DNA from: SIG603 sp964370775 | Lineage (GTDB): Bacteria; Bacillota; Clostridia; Oscillospirales; Acutalibacteraceae | Direction: 5' to 3' | DNA: 64,000 nt | Assembly: GCA_964370775.1 (NCBI GenBank) | Contig: CAYJKT010000008.1 | Location: 1-64,000, forward strand | Shown here: positions 9,313 to 18,118 of the stretch, one piece after another | How positions within the stretch are numbered: position 1 is the stretch's first letter | Layout: the number at the start of each line of letters is the position of its first letter | The notes under the pieces: generated by a model | The model's database searches: none | The model's input: the letters and a program-made list of their open reading frames with translations, nothing else | What the model was told of the DNA's origin: nothing | Position numbers and translations under genes: made by a program

Positions 9313-10443
9313 TTATATTCTTTTGCCGATTTTTTCTATATGCTCATTATAAAACGCTTCAAAAGTGTCAGTCTCAATAGCTTTACGGATTTTCTCCATT
9401 AATGTGTTATAGAAATAAAGGTTATGCATAACAGCAAGTCTCATTCCTAGCATTTCGCCAGCTTTAAAAAGGTGGTGTAAATAAGCTAGGGTGTACTTTG
9501 AGCAAGTAGGGCAGTCACAACCCTCCATAATTGGCGTGTTGTCTCTTTTGTACTTTGCATTTTGTATGTTACGAATACCGTCCATAGTGAAAAGTTGTCC
9601 GTGGCGTGCGTTTCTGGTTGGCATAACGCAGTCGAACAAATCAACACCACGTCTTACTGCTTCTAAAATGTTTGCAGGAGTACCAACACCCATTAGATAA
9701 CGGATTTTTTCGGCTGGCATGTGAGGTTCAACAGTGTCGATAATTTTATACATTTCCTCAGCAGTTTCACCTACTGCAAGCCCACCGATAGCGTAACCGT
9801 CTAGGTCAAGTTCTGCAATTTGTTTCATGTGTTCTATACGTAAGTCTTCGTAAGTTCCACCTTGATTTATACCAAACAAAAGTTGGTTAGGGTTAATTGT
9901 TGTGTCTAAAGAATTTAGTCTATCCATTTCTGTTTTGCAACGAACCAACCAACGGTAAGTTCTATCACAAGATTTTCTTACGTATTCATAAGTAGCTGGG
10001 TTCTCCACACATTCGTCAAAAGCCATTGCGATTGTAGAACCTAAATTCGATTGAATTTGCATGCTTTCCTCAGGTCCCATAAATATTTTGCGACCATCAA
10101 CATGAGAGGAAAAAGTTACGCCCTCTTCTTTTATATTGCGAAGTTTTGAAAGTGAAAAAACTTGAAAACCTCCACTATCTGTAAGTATAGGGCCTGTCCA
10201 GCCAGTGAAATCGTGCAAACCACCAAGCTCTTTAACAACATCATCACCCGGTCTGATGTGTAGGTGATAAGTGTTACAAAGCTGAACTTGACATTTAAGG
10301 TCTACTAAATCATGAGCAGACACTGCACCTTTGATAGCAGCAGCAGTTGCCACGTTCATAAAAGCAGGTGTTTGTACAGTTCCATGAACTGTTGTAAAAG
10401 TGCCAAGCCTTGCTTTATTTTCTTTTTTAATTAAATTAAACAT
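9313..10443 (-). CDS. tgt: Queuine tRNA-ribosyltransferase (tRNA-guanine transglycosylase)
   Basis: Exchanges guanine-34 of GUN-anticodon tRNAs for the queuosine precursor preQ1. The protein is 376 residues, the normal bacterial size. The catalytic Asp lies in TDSGGFQVFSL (near residue 90), the second Asp in LFDCVMPTRNARHG, and the structural zinc ligands are CDCPTC plus a following His (YLHHLF). It is 15 bases downstream of queA on the same strand, the usual pairing in which QueA acts directly after Tgt in the pathway. Confidence 0.97.
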   Translation of the reverse strand: MFNLIKKENKARLGTFTTVHGTVQTPAFMNVATAAAIKGAVSAHDLVDLKCQVQLCNTYHLHIRPGDDVVKELGGLHDFTGWTGPILTDSGGFQVFSLSKLRNIKEEGVTFSSHVDGRKIFMGPEESMQIQSNLGSTIAMAFDECVENPATYEYVRKSCDRTYRWLVRCKTEMDRLNSLDTTINPNQLLFGINQGGTYEDLRIEHMKQIAELDLDGYAIGGLAVGETAEEMYKIIDTVEPHMPAEKIRYLMGVGTPANILEAVRRGVDLFDCVMPTRNARHGQLFTMDGIRNIQNAKYKRDNTPIMEGCDCPTCSKYTLAYLHHLFKAGEMLGMRLAVMHNLYFYNTLMEKIRKAIETDTFEAFYNEHIEKIGKRI

Positions 10444-10458
10444 TGTGTTCTCCTTAAA

Positions 10459-11487
10459 TTAGTATATAAACATTGCATCTCCAAAGGAGAAAAATCTATA
10501 TTTATTTTGAATAGCTTCATCATAAGCGTTAAAGATAAAATCTTTTGTGGATAGTGCAGAAACAAGCATCATCAATGTGCTCTCTGGTAAGTGAAAATTA
10601 GTGATAAGCGCATCAATGCATTTAAACTCATACCCAGGGTAGATGAAAATATCAGTAAAACCCTCGCTCTCTTTAATCTCACCATGAAAAGTTGCAACAG
10701 ATTCAATTGTTCTGCAAGAAGTCGTGCCAACACCAATAACTCTACCACCATTTTTCTTAGTTTGGTTGATTAGCAAAGCTGTCTCTTTTGGCATATAATA
10801 GTGTTCAGAATGCATATTATGGTCTAAAATATTATCACTGCTAACAGGTCTAAAAGTGCCTAGCCCTACATGGAGTGTAACAAAACCAATGCTTACACCT
10901 TTTGCCCTGATTTTATCTAGTAATTCATCTGTAAAATGCAAACCAGCAGTTGGTGCAGCAGCAGAGCCTAGCTCTTTAGAATACACAGTCTGGTAACGCT
11001 CTTTGTCGTTTAGTTTTTCTTTGATATATGGAGGTAGAGGCATTTGACCAATTTTGTCTAAAGTTTCATAAAAATTGCCCTCACAAGTGAACTCTAACAC
11101 TCTGTTTCCGTCTTCTTTAACCTCGGTAACCACAGCGCTTAACAATCCGTCGCCAAAAGTGAACTCAGTGCCGACTTTTGCCCTTTTACCTGGTTTTGCA
11201 AGGCACTCCCACGCTTTGTTTTCAGTTTGTGTAAGAAGCAAAAATTCAACATTAGCGCCTGTGTCTGTTTTCACTCCGTAAATTCTTGCAGGCAAAACCC
11301 TGCTGTTATTTAATATCAGACAATCGCCCTCGTTAAGCATGTCTATAATATCTTTAAATATTTTGTGTTCTGTTTTACCTGTGTTTTTGTTAAGGCACAA
11401 TAGCTTAGAGGTGTCTCTTTTCTCTAAAGGAGTTTGCGCAATAAGTTCCTCTGGTAAATCAAAATAATAATCTTTTGTCTTAAACAT
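10459..11487 (-). CDS. queA: S-adenosylmethionine:tRNA ribosyltransferase-isomerase
   Basis: Transfers and isomerises the ribosyl group of SAM onto preQ1 in tRNA, giving epoxyqueuosine. The product is 342 residues. Family features are the start FKTKDYYFDLPEELIAQTP, the internal SAAAPTAGLHFT and VTLHVGLGTFRPV, and the C-terminal ITNFHLPESTLMMLVSA. It is the first gene of a two-gene operon with tgt and has a good sigma-A promoter at 11517-11545. The upstream gap is shared with the oppositely oriented lysine operon. Confidence 0.97.
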   Translation of the reverse strand: MFKTKDYYFDLPEELIAQTPLEKRDTSKLLCLNKNTGKTEHKIFKDIIDMLNEGDCLILNNSRVLPARIYGVKTDTGANVEFLLLTQTENKAWECLAKPGKRAKVGTEFTFGDGLLSAVVTEVKEDGNRVLEFTCEGNFYETLDKIGQMPLPPYIKEKLNDKERYQTVYSKELGSAAAPTAGLHFTDELLDKIRAKGVSIGFVTLHVGLGTFRPVSSDNILDHNMHSEHYYMPKETALLINQTKKNGGRVIGVGTTSCRTIESVATFHGEIKESEGFTDIFIYPGYEFKCIDALITNFHLPESTLMMLVSALSTKDFIFNAYDEAIQNKYRFFSFGDAMFIY

Positions 11488-11516
11488 TAATAAACCCTTT
11501 CGTTTGTTCTATACTA

Positions 11517-11545
11517 ATAATATAATACATTAGAAAAATTTGCAA
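11517..11545 (-). promoter_or_regulatory. Sigma-A promoter of queA-tgt
   Basis: On the minus strand TTGCAA, 17 bases and TATTAT lie about 30 bases before the queA start. Confidence 0.65.
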
Positions 11546-11562
11546 TAAATATTTAAAATAAA

Positions 11563-11591
11563 TTGACAATATCAAGAATATAATGTATTAT
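11563..11591 (+). promoter_or_regulatory. Sigma-A promoter of the lysine operon
   Basis: TTGACA, a 17-base spacer and TATTAT. Transcription would begin near 11598, exactly at the 5' end of the lysine riboswitch. Confidence 0.85.
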
Positions 11592-11597
11592 AAGAGG

Positions 11598-11757
11598 AGA
11601 TAGAGGAGCGGTTCTTATCAGTACCGAGTTGGAGGTTGCCAAAACCTGTGAAAACTTGCAAAAGGAACAACCGCCGAAGAAGTCAAATGGCATTTGGTTT
11701 CTGGTTGCTTTGGTTAATAACCGTGCGACTGTCATCATTCAGTGGTGGAGTGCTATC
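11598..11757 (+). ncRNA. Lysine riboswitch (L-box) aptamer
   Basis: The untranslated leader of asd matches the L-box in order: P1 arm GATAGAGG near 11599, the AAAGGAACAACCGCCGAAG junction near 11660, TTGGTTTCTGGTTGC near 11694, GCGACTGTCAT near 11725, and the closing AGTGGTGGAGTGCTATC ending at 11757. P1 pairs GATAG (11599-11603) with CTATC (11753-11757). It is followed by a terminator hairpin and the asd ribosome site, so lysine binding should stop transcription. Recognition is from conserved sequence blocks; the downstream lysine-pathway genes support it strongly. Confidence 0.92.
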
Positions 11758-11782
11758 ATCTATTATTATTTTAGGTGAACTT

Positions 11783-11812
11783 GACGACTGGGTAAAATCC
11801 GGTCGTTTTAAT
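11783..11812 (+). terminator. Riboswitch-controlled terminator before asd
   Basis: An 8-bp stem (ACGACTGG with CCGGTCGT, one G-T pair) and 7-base loop, followed by TTTT and then the AAGGAGG site of asd. This is the expression platform of the lysine riboswitch. Confidence 0.85.
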
Positions 11813-11826
11813 TTTAAGGAGGACTT

Positions 11827-12906
11827 ATGAAAAAATTTAATGTTGGTATTATTGGATGCACAGGTATGGTTGGTCAAAGATTTGCAGTGTTGCTAGAAGA
11901 CCACCCTTGGTTTAACGTAACTGCTATCGCAGCAAGCCCTCGTTCAGCAGGAAAAAAATATGAGGAAGTTGTAAAAGACCGTTGGGCAATGGAAAAAGCT
12001 ATCCCAGAGGCTATGAAAGACATGATTATAATGGACGCTACAGGCGACATTGAAAATATTACAAAGCTTGTTGACTTTGTTTTCTGTGCAGTTGACATGC
12101 CAAAAGACGAAATCAAAAAGCTAGAAGAAGCGTACGCAAAAGCTGAGTGCCCAGTTGTTTCTAACAACAGCGCACACAGAGCAACAGAAGACGTACCTAT
12201 GGTAGTGCCAGAGATTAACGCTGACCATATCGAGATTATCCCAGCTCAAAGAAAACGCCTTGGCACAACAAAAGGCTTTATCTGCGTAAAATCTAACTGT
12301 TCTCTACAAAGCTATGTACCAGCTTTAGAGCCTTTAATGGACTTAGGCGTTACAAAAGCTTTAGCTTGTACTTACCAAGCGATTAGTGGCGCTGGCAAAA
12401 CTTTTGAGACAATGCCTGAAATTGTGGATAACATCATTCCGTTTATCGGCGGCGAAGAGCAAAAATCAGAGCAAGAGCCTCTAAAAATTTGGGGTAAAAT
12501 CGAGGGTGACAAAATCGTTAACGCAACAGGTCCAGTTATCACAAGCCAATGCTTTAGAGTACCTGTGACAGACGGTCACACAGCAGCTGTTTTTGTAAGC
12601 CTAGACAAAAAAATCAGCAAAGAAGAGATTATCGAGAGATGGAAAAACTTTAGAGGACCAGCTCAAGAGCTAGAACTACCAAGCGCACCAAAACAATTCC
12701 TACACTATTTTGAGGAAGACAACAGACCTCAACCAAAACTTGACAGAAACCTAGAAAACGGTATGGCTGTAAGCATTGGTAGATTAAGAGAAGACAGCAT
12801 TTTTGATTTTAAATTTGCGTGTTTATCTCACAATACATTAAGAGGAGCAGCTGGTGGTGCTGTGTTAATGGCTGAACTTTTAGCTAAAAAAGGCTATTTT
12901 GATTAA
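11827..12906 (+). CDS. asd: Aspartate-semialdehyde dehydrogenase
   Basis: Reduces aspartyl phosphate to aspartate semialdehyde with NADPH, the branch point to lysine, threonine and methionine. The product is 359 residues. The nucleotide loop GIIGCTGMVGQRF is at residues 8-20, and the catalytic Cys lies in VKSNCSLQSY (near residue 158). The sequence type is the longer Asd found in archaea, fungi and many Clostridia (GAAGGAVLMAELL near the end). It is the first gene of asd-dapA-dapB-ACT under the lysine riboswitch, with an AAGGAGG site 6-7 bases before the ATG. Confidence 0.96.
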   Translation: MKKFNVGIIGCTGMVGQRFAVLLEDHPWFNVTAIAASPRSAGKKYEEVVKDRWAMEKAIPEAMKDMIIMDATGDIENITKLVDFVFCAVDMPKDEIKKLEEAYAKAECPVVSNNSAHRATEDVPMVVPEINADHIEIIPAQRKRLGTTKGFICVKSNCSLQSYVPALEPLMDLGVTKALACTYQAISGAGKTFETMPEIVDNIIPFIGGEEQKSEQEPLKIWGKIEGDKIVNATGPVITSQCFRVPVTDGHTAAVFVSLDKKISKEEIIERWKNFRGPAQELELPSAPKQFLHYFEEDNRPQPKLDRNLENGMAVSIGRLREDSIFDFKFACLSHNTLRGAAGGAVLMAELLAKKGYFD

Positions 12907-12927
12907 TACTAATTAAGGAGGTAGGTC

Positions 12928-13818
12928 ATGAAAAAAACTATATTTAAAGGTGCAGGTGTTGCGGTTGTTACTCCTTTCAATGCTGACGGCAGTGTTGATT
13001 ACGAGAAAATGAAAGAACTAGTTGAGTTCCAGGTTACAAGTGGAATAGATGCTATTATTTCTTGTGGCACAACAGGTGAAAGCTCTACTTTAACAGAAGA
13101 AGAGCACCTAAAAGTAATTGAAGTTACAACAAAAGCTGTAAATGGCAGAATTCCAGTTATTGCTGGTACTGGAAGCAACGACACTGCTTTTGCAATTGAG
13201 ATGAGCAAAGAGGTAGAGAAAATCGGCGTTGACGGTTTGTTACTTGTAACTCCATACTACAACAAAACATCACAAAAAGGCTTGATAGAGAGCTTTATTA
13301 AGATTGCAGACAACACAAACTTACCTAGCATCGTGTACAATGTACCGTCTAGAACAGGTGTTAATATCTTGCCAGAGACTTACAAAGTTCTTTCAGGACA
13401 CGAGAGAATTGTGGCTACAAAAGAAGCTAACCACGATATTAGCTCTATAGCTAAAACTATGTCTCTTTGTGGAGACGACCTAGCTGTATATACTGGTGAG
13501 GACGACCAAGTTCTACCTACTATCGCTTTAGGTGGTATTGGTATGATTTCAGTTTGCGCTAATATAATTCCAAAAGAGACTAAACTGCTTACAGATACGC
13601 TTTTAAAAGGCGATTATGTAACAGCTAGAGCAATGGTGTTTAAGTATGTTAAATTAATGAATGCATTGTTTAGCGACGTTAACCCAATTCCAGTTAAAGA
13701 AGCTATGCACCAAATGGGATTATGCAGTAATTTGTGCCGTTTGCCTTTAACAACAATGACAGACGAGGGTGCAGAGAAACTGGCTAAAGTTTTAAAAGAA
13801 TACGGCTTAGTTAGCTGA
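12928..13818 (+). CDS. dapA: 4-hydroxy-tetrahydrodipicolinate synthase
   Basis: Condenses pyruvate with aspartate semialdehyde, the first committed step to diaminopimelate and lysine. The 296-residue TIM-barrel protein has the GTTGESSTLTEEEH motif, the Tyr of YNVPSRTG and the Schiff-base Lys in IVATKEANHD. It starts 21 bases after asd with a strong AAGGAGG site and is co-transcribed with it. Diaminopimelate made here also feeds peptidoglycan. Confidence 0.97.
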   Translation: MKKTIFKGAGVAVVTPFNADGSVDYEKMKELVEFQVTSGIDAIISCGTTGESSTLTEEEHLKVIEVTTKAVNGRIPVIAGTGSNDTAFAIEMSKEVEKIGVDGLLLVTPYYNKTSQKGLIESFIKIADNTNLPSIVYNVPSRTGVNILPETYKVLSGHERIVATKEANHDISSIAKTMSLCGDDLAVYTGEDDQVLPTIALGGIGMISVCANIIPKETKLLTDTLLKGDYVTARAMVFKYVKLMNALFSDVNPIPVKEAMHQMGLCSNLCRLPLTTMTDEGAEKLAKVLKEYGLVS

Positions 13819-13849
13819 GGAAATTTGAATAAGGAAAGGTTGTAATTTT

Positions 13850-14602
13850 ATGACCAAAATAATACTATGTGGCTGTTTGGGACACATGGGAAGAGTGATA
13901 GGGCAACTTGTTAAAGCAAGCACAGATTGCGAAGTTGTTGCTGGTGTTGACATTGCGACAGACAGCAGTAGCGAGTTTCCTATATACAAAAAAATAAGCG
14001 AAGTTAAAGAAGACGCAGATGTTATAATAGATTTTTCTCATACCTCTTTGCTAGAGGGAATTTTGGAATATTCTACAGAAAAAAAAGTGCCAGCTGTATT
14101 GTGTACAACAGGGTACAGTTTGGAGCAAGTTGATAGAATTAATAAAGCTTCTCTAAATGCTACACTTTTCTATTCAAGAAATATGTCTTTAGGAATTAAC
14201 TTGTTGATAGAACTTAGCAAAAAAGCAGCTACAATTTTGGGCAGTGATTTTGACGTTGAGATAGTTGAAAAACATCATAACAAAAAGTTAGATGCACCAA
14301 GCGGAACAGCTTTGATGATTGCAGATGCAATTAAAAATACAAGAGAAGATTTAACAGATTATATGTACGACAGACATTCAATTAGAAGACCTAGAGAAAA
14401 ATCAGAGATAGGCTTACACGCAGTGCGTGGAGGTACTATTGTTGGAGAGCACGAGGTTATTTTTGCTGGTAATCACGAGATTATAAGCATTAGCCACAGT
14501 GCGCAATCCAAAGAGTTATTTGCTACTGGTGCGATTAACGCTGCTAGATTTATGGTTGGAAAAGCGAATGGTTTGTATGACATGAGCAATATGTTGGGGT
14601 AA
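13850..14602 (+). CDS. dapB: 4-hydroxy-tetrahydrodipicolinate reductase
   Basis: NAD(P)H-dependent reductase following DapA in lysine/diaminopimelate synthesis. The product is 250 residues. The dinucleotide loop is GCLGHMGRVIG at the N-terminus, and the substrate signature EKHHNKKLDAPSGTALMIA is in the middle. The gene lies 31 bases after dapA in the riboswitch operon. Confidence 0.96.
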   Translation: MTKIILCGCLGHMGRVIGQLVKASTDCEVVAGVDIATDSSSEFPIYKKISEVKEDADVIIDFSHTSLLEGILEYSTEKKVPAVLCTTGYSLEQVDRINKASLNATLFYSRNMSLGINLLIELSKKAATILGSDFDVEIVEKHHNKKLDAPSGTALMIADAIKNTREDLTDYMYDRHSIRRPREKSEIGLHAVRGGTIVGEHEVIFAGNHEIISISHSAQSKELFATGAINAARFMVGKANGLYDMSNMLG

Positions 14603-14638
14603 AAATTCACAGCCTATAACGGCAGAACGGAGAATAAA

Positions 14639-15091
14639 GTGGGAACTACAATTACAAATTTAGGAAACATAACTTTGGTAACGCTTAATGGCTCGCCTGC
14701 CAAAACAGATTTTATTGCCGAAGTATTTCACAGAATTGCAAAGTACAATATCAATGTAGACATGATATCTATGGCGCCTACTCATGCAGATATTACAGAA
14801 CTTAGCTTTACTATTCAAGACGATGACTTAGTGCGTATATTGCCTATGACAAAAGAGCTTAAAAAAGACTTAGGTATTAATGCTTCTGTTAGTTCTGCTA
14901 ACTGCAAAATTGCTATATTTGATAAAGAGATGAAAAATACTCCTGGTATAGCTGCGAGATTTTTCTCTGCAATTAAGTCAACCGATGCTGATATCAGACT
15001 GATTACAACATCAGAGGTGGAAATCAGCTTGCTTATTAGAGAGAGCGATTTTGACAGAGTTATAACAGCTGTAGAAAAAGCTTTTGCGTGA
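14639..15091 (+). CDS. Free-standing ACT-domain protein, aspartokinase-regulatory-domain-like
   Basis: A 150-residue protein made only of two ACT-like repeats. The first starts at GNITLVTLNGSPAKTDFIAEVFHR and the second at CKIAIFDKEMKNTPGIAARFF. The arrangement and wording (VDMISMAPTHADITELSFTI, DIRLITTSEVEISLLI) match the C-terminal regulatory half of aspartokinase, but no kinase domain is present. As the last gene of the lysine operon it probably senses an amino acid or acts with a separately encoded aspartokinase, much as the small beta subunit of Bacillus aspartokinase II does. That role is inferred. It starts with GTG, 6 bases after CGGAG. Confidence 0.8.
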   Translation: MGTTITNLGNITLVTLNGSPAKTDFIAEVFHRIAKYNINVDMISMAPTHADITELSFTIQDDDLVRILPMTKELKKDLGINASVSSANCKIAIFDKEMKNTPGIAARFFSAIKSTDADIRLITTSEVEISLLIRESDFDRVITAVEKAFA

Positions 15092-15112
15092 TAGTATAAT
15101 AATATAACTAAG

Positions 15113-15149
15113 AGAGTGTAATGAAATTTTATTTTGTTGCACTCTTTTT
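15113..15149 (+). terminator. Terminator of the lysine operon
   Basis: An 8-bp stem (AGAGTGTA/TGCACTCT, one G-T pair) followed by five T, 22 bases past the ACT gene stop. Confidence 0.75.
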
Positions 15150-15201
15150 GCATTGTGTTTTAAGTAAACTGAGATATATTATATTTTTTATAGAATATAT
15201 C

Positions 15202-15229
15202 TTGACATTTATATAGTATATGATATTAT
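15202..15229 (+). promoter_or_regulatory. Sigma-A promoter of the GH2 gene
   Basis: TTGACA, a 16-base spacer and TATTAT with a TG just upstream. The -10 box ends 46 bases before the GH2 start. Confidence 0.75.
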
Positions 15230-15274
15230 TAATATAACGTTTAATTCGGAGTACAAAATTTGGAGGTTATAACA

Positions 15275-18046
15275 ATGATAAGACAAAAATTGCTTCTTAA
15301 CGACGGTTGGAAGTTCGCGCTAGGTGAGTTCGAGACTACACCTGTTATTGGTAAGTTCGATACATATATGCACAGCAAAGCGAAGAATGGACGTGGTGTT
15401 GCTCGTGCTACATATTACGACGGTGAGTTCGAGACAGTTCATTTGCCTCATGACTATGTTGTTGCTGGTGATGCGGACAGTAAATATAATGAGACTGCTG
15501 GTAGTTTAGATAGAAAAACTGCTTGGTATCGTCGCCATTTTAAACTACCTTGTGATATTGACGGAAACCGTGTTATATTGATGTTTGACGGTGCCGGCAA
15601 AAAGACTACTGTGTGGTGCAATGGGCATTTAGCAGGCGAAAACAGCAGTATGTACAACAGTTTTTACATGGATATCACACCATATCTTTTAGATGATGCT
15701 ATGCAAACTATCTCTGTTAAAATAGAAAACGACGACCTTGAGGGTTGGTGGTACGAGGGTGCTGGTATCTATAGAGATGTATGGCTGATTGTGACAAATG
15801 ATATCGCTGTTGATGTTTGGGGAACTTATATTAATCCTCAAAAAATGAACGATAATGATTGGGAAGTTAACGTAGAGACTACTATATATAGTGCTAAAAT
15901 AGAAAAAACAAACGCTACAGTTATTCAAACTCTTTACACGGATAAAGGTGAAAAAGTAGAGCAAGTTAAAAACGATTACACTGTAAAAGTAGGCGAAAAT
16001 GTTGTAGAACAAAGCTTAAACGTTGTTAATCCTGTGCTATGGGATTTAGACAGCTGTGCTATGTATAAAATGCAAACTGAGATTATAATTGACGGTGTTA
16101 CTGTCGACAGTTATGACACAGAGTTCGGTTTCCGTACTATTCGTTTTGACTCTACAAATGGTTTTTATTTAAACGAAAAACCTGTAAAAATTCACGGAGT
16201 TTGTATGCACCAAGACCACGCAGATTTAGGTGTTGCAGTTCCTGAGAGAGTGGAACAGTTTAGAATAGACAAGCTAAAGTCTATTGGAGTTAACGGTTAC
16301 CGTAGTGCTCACAACAATATTTCAACAAGATTACTAGATATATGCGACCGTAGTGGTATGCTTGTTATGGACGAAAACCGTTGGTTTAACTGGAGTGAAA
16401 GCACTCAAAAACAATTGAAATCTATGCTTAAAAGAGACAGAAACCACCCGTCTGTTATAGTGTGGTCTGTTGGTAATGAAGAGCCACTACAAAGCACAGT
16501 TACAGGTAAGAGACTTGTTGAAACACTAAGTGCTTTTGTTAAAAGATATGACGAGAGTCGCCCTGTTACTCTAGCGTTAAATGGTGGATTTTTCGACAGC
16601 TATGCTGCGAAGGCTTCTGATGTTGTTGGCGTTAACTATGTTCTACATTTATACGATAAATTCCCAGAAGTTCACCCTAACAAATGCATTTTAGCAACTG
16701 AAAGTGGTGCAGCAAGTAACAACCGTGGTGTATATTTTGTAGAGAAAGACGAAAACCGTACAGGTGGTTACTATTCTACTGCGTATGACGAGAAAAGTGC
16801 TTCTTTCTCATCAGCGTATATAGATGCAATTGAAGCTAGTGAAACACACGACTACGTGGGTGGTACATTCATGTGGACAGGTATGGAGTATCGTGGTGAA
16901 GCAATGTGGCCTAAACTATATGCTGGTGGTGGCATGTTTGATAGCTGTGGTTTTGAGAAAGACAACGCTGGAATGGTAAAAGCTTGTTGGTTAAATGAAC
17001 CTGTTATACACATTATGCCTCATTGGAATTTTGATGAAGAGGGCAAGTTGATTAATGTTGTTGTGTATACAAACACAGAAGAAGTAGAGCTGTTTGTTAA
17101 TGGCAAAGCTATAAGTAAACAGGCTACTGGCAGATTTGCTCCGTTAAAAATAACAGTTCCTTACGAGAGTGGTTGTATATCTGCGATAGGTTACAACAAA
17201 GGCGAAAAAGTTATAGAACAAAAAATTGAGACAACTGGAAAAAGTGCTAGCTTTGTTATAGAAAGAGACACTGAAATCGTGACAGATAACGGCGAAGATG
17301 TAGCGATTTTACGTGTGTATGCAAAGGATAGCGAGGGAAGATTTGTTCCAACAGCTAACCATGAACTTAGCGTAAGCGTGGACGAAAACAGCGCAGAGAT
17401 ACTGTCAGTTTCAAGCGGAGACCCACTAGATCACACAAATGCAAAAGCTACTACTAAAAAAATGTTTAACGGCTTAATGCAAATTATTGTGAGAGCAAAA
17501 GAGGGTGCAAAAGAGATTAACTTAACTGTAAATGTTGCAGATTTAGGTGAACAAAAACTTGTTATTCCAGTGACAAAAGTTGATAAATTAAACAAACTAG
17601 AAGCTGGAGAGCTAGATTTATCTATAGAGCAATTACGTATGTGGTTTAATGCTGATAGTCTTGCAGATGTTGACAAAGTATATAACTTTGCAGACATGAA
17701 CACAAGTGAACCAATTAACCTAAAAACATTTAACCCACGTAAAGAAGATAAGTTTTTTGTTATCACAGGTAAGTCAGTTATGCTTGAGTGTGACAGAAAA
17801 ATGGGTCTGAAATTAGAGGGTCTTAAAGGCGAGTGCATAATTAAAATCGAACACGACAAAAACTGCTGGCCTAACCCTACTCCGGACGAGTTTATAACTA
17901 TTAGTAAAGAGCTTAACTGTGGTGAAAAACAAGATATTGAGATACCTTTAGAGGGATTCTCTGCTTCTGAAAAATTCAACTTTGTTATATCTATTAAAAA
18001 TGACGGAAGTTTTGAATTGAACAATATTTTATTTACGGTTAAATAA
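15275..18046 (+). CDS. Glycoside hydrolase family 2 (beta-galactosidase/beta-glucuronidase-like)
   Basis: Retaining beta-glycosidase, ~923 residues, with no signal peptide and therefore intracellular. Domains in order: sugar-binding jelly roll (residues 1-180, with YRRHFKLP and GAGIYRDVWL), immunoglobulin-like domain, TIM barrel starting at NGFYLNEKPVKIHGVCMHQD, then DUF4982-like and further beta domains. The acid/base Glu is in WSVGNEEP (near 400) and the nucleophile Glu in LATESGAASN (near 473). Start 15275 is chosen because TGGAGG lies 8 bases upstream; an in-frame TTG at 15260 overlaps that site. Substrate is unknown; the neighbouring polyol-type dehydrogenase suggests sugar use. Confidence 0.9.
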   Translation: MIRQKLLLNDGWKFALGEFETTPVIGKFDTYMHSKAKNGRGVARATYYDGEFETVHLPHDYVVAGDADSKYNETAGSLDRKTAWYRRHFKLPCDIDGNRVILMFDGAGKKTTVWCNGHLAGENSSMYNSFYMDITPYLLDDAMQTISVKIENDDLEGWWYEGAGIYRDVWLIVTNDIAVDVWGTYINPQKMNDNDWEVNVETTIYSAKIEKTNATVIQTLYTDKGEKVEQVKNDYTVKVGENVVEQSLNVVNPVLWDLDSCAMYKMQTEIIIDGVTVDSYDTEFGFRTIRFDSTNGFYLNEKPVKIHGVCMHQDHADLGVAVPERVEQFRIDKLKSIGVNGYRSAHNNISTRLLDICDRSGMLVMDENRWFNWSESTQKQLKSMLKRDRNHPSVIVWSVGNEEPLQSTVTGKRLVETLSAFVKRYDESRPVTLALNGGFFDSYAAKASDVVGVNYVLHLYDKFPEVHPNKCILATESGAASNNRGVYFVEKDENRTGGYYSTAYDEKSASFSSAYIDAIEASETHDYVGGTFMWTGMEYRGEAMWPKLYAGGGMFDSCGFEKDNAGMVKACWLNEPVIHIMPHWNFDEEGKLINVVVYTNTEEVELFVNGKAISKQATGRFAPLKITVPYESGCISAIGYNKGEKVIEQKIETTGKSASFVIERDTEIVTDNGEDVAILRVYAKDSEGRFVPTANHELSVSVDENSAEILSVSSGDPLDHTNAKATTKKMFNGLMQIIVRAKEGAKEINLTVNVADLGEQKLVIPVTKVDKLNKLEAGELDLSIEQLRMWFNADSLADVDKVYNFADMNTSEPINLKTFNPRKEDKFFVITGKSVMLECDRKMGLKLEGLKGECIIKIEHDKNCWPNPTPDEFITISKELNCGEKQDIEIPLEGFSASEKFNFVISIKNDGSFELNNILFTVK

Positions 18047-18055
18047 TAAACGATT

Positions 18056-18084
18056 TTTGGACGGCGCTGTTGTGACCGTCCAAA
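18056..18084 (+). terminator. Hairpin between the GH2 and dehydrogenase genes
   Basis: A 9-bp perfect stem (TTTGGACGG/CCGTCCAAA) around 11 bases, 9 bases past the GH2 stop. No T-run follows, so it may be a weak or partial terminator or an mRNA-stabilising hairpin. Confidence 0.5.
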
Positions 18085-18118
18085 GCGTTATATTTTAATG
18101 AGAAAGGCATGGTTTAAG

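Noticed and set aside
17431..18024. 197-codon antisense open frame inside the GH2 gene
   Set aside because: No domain, no start signal, and composition typical of the reverse of a coding strand.
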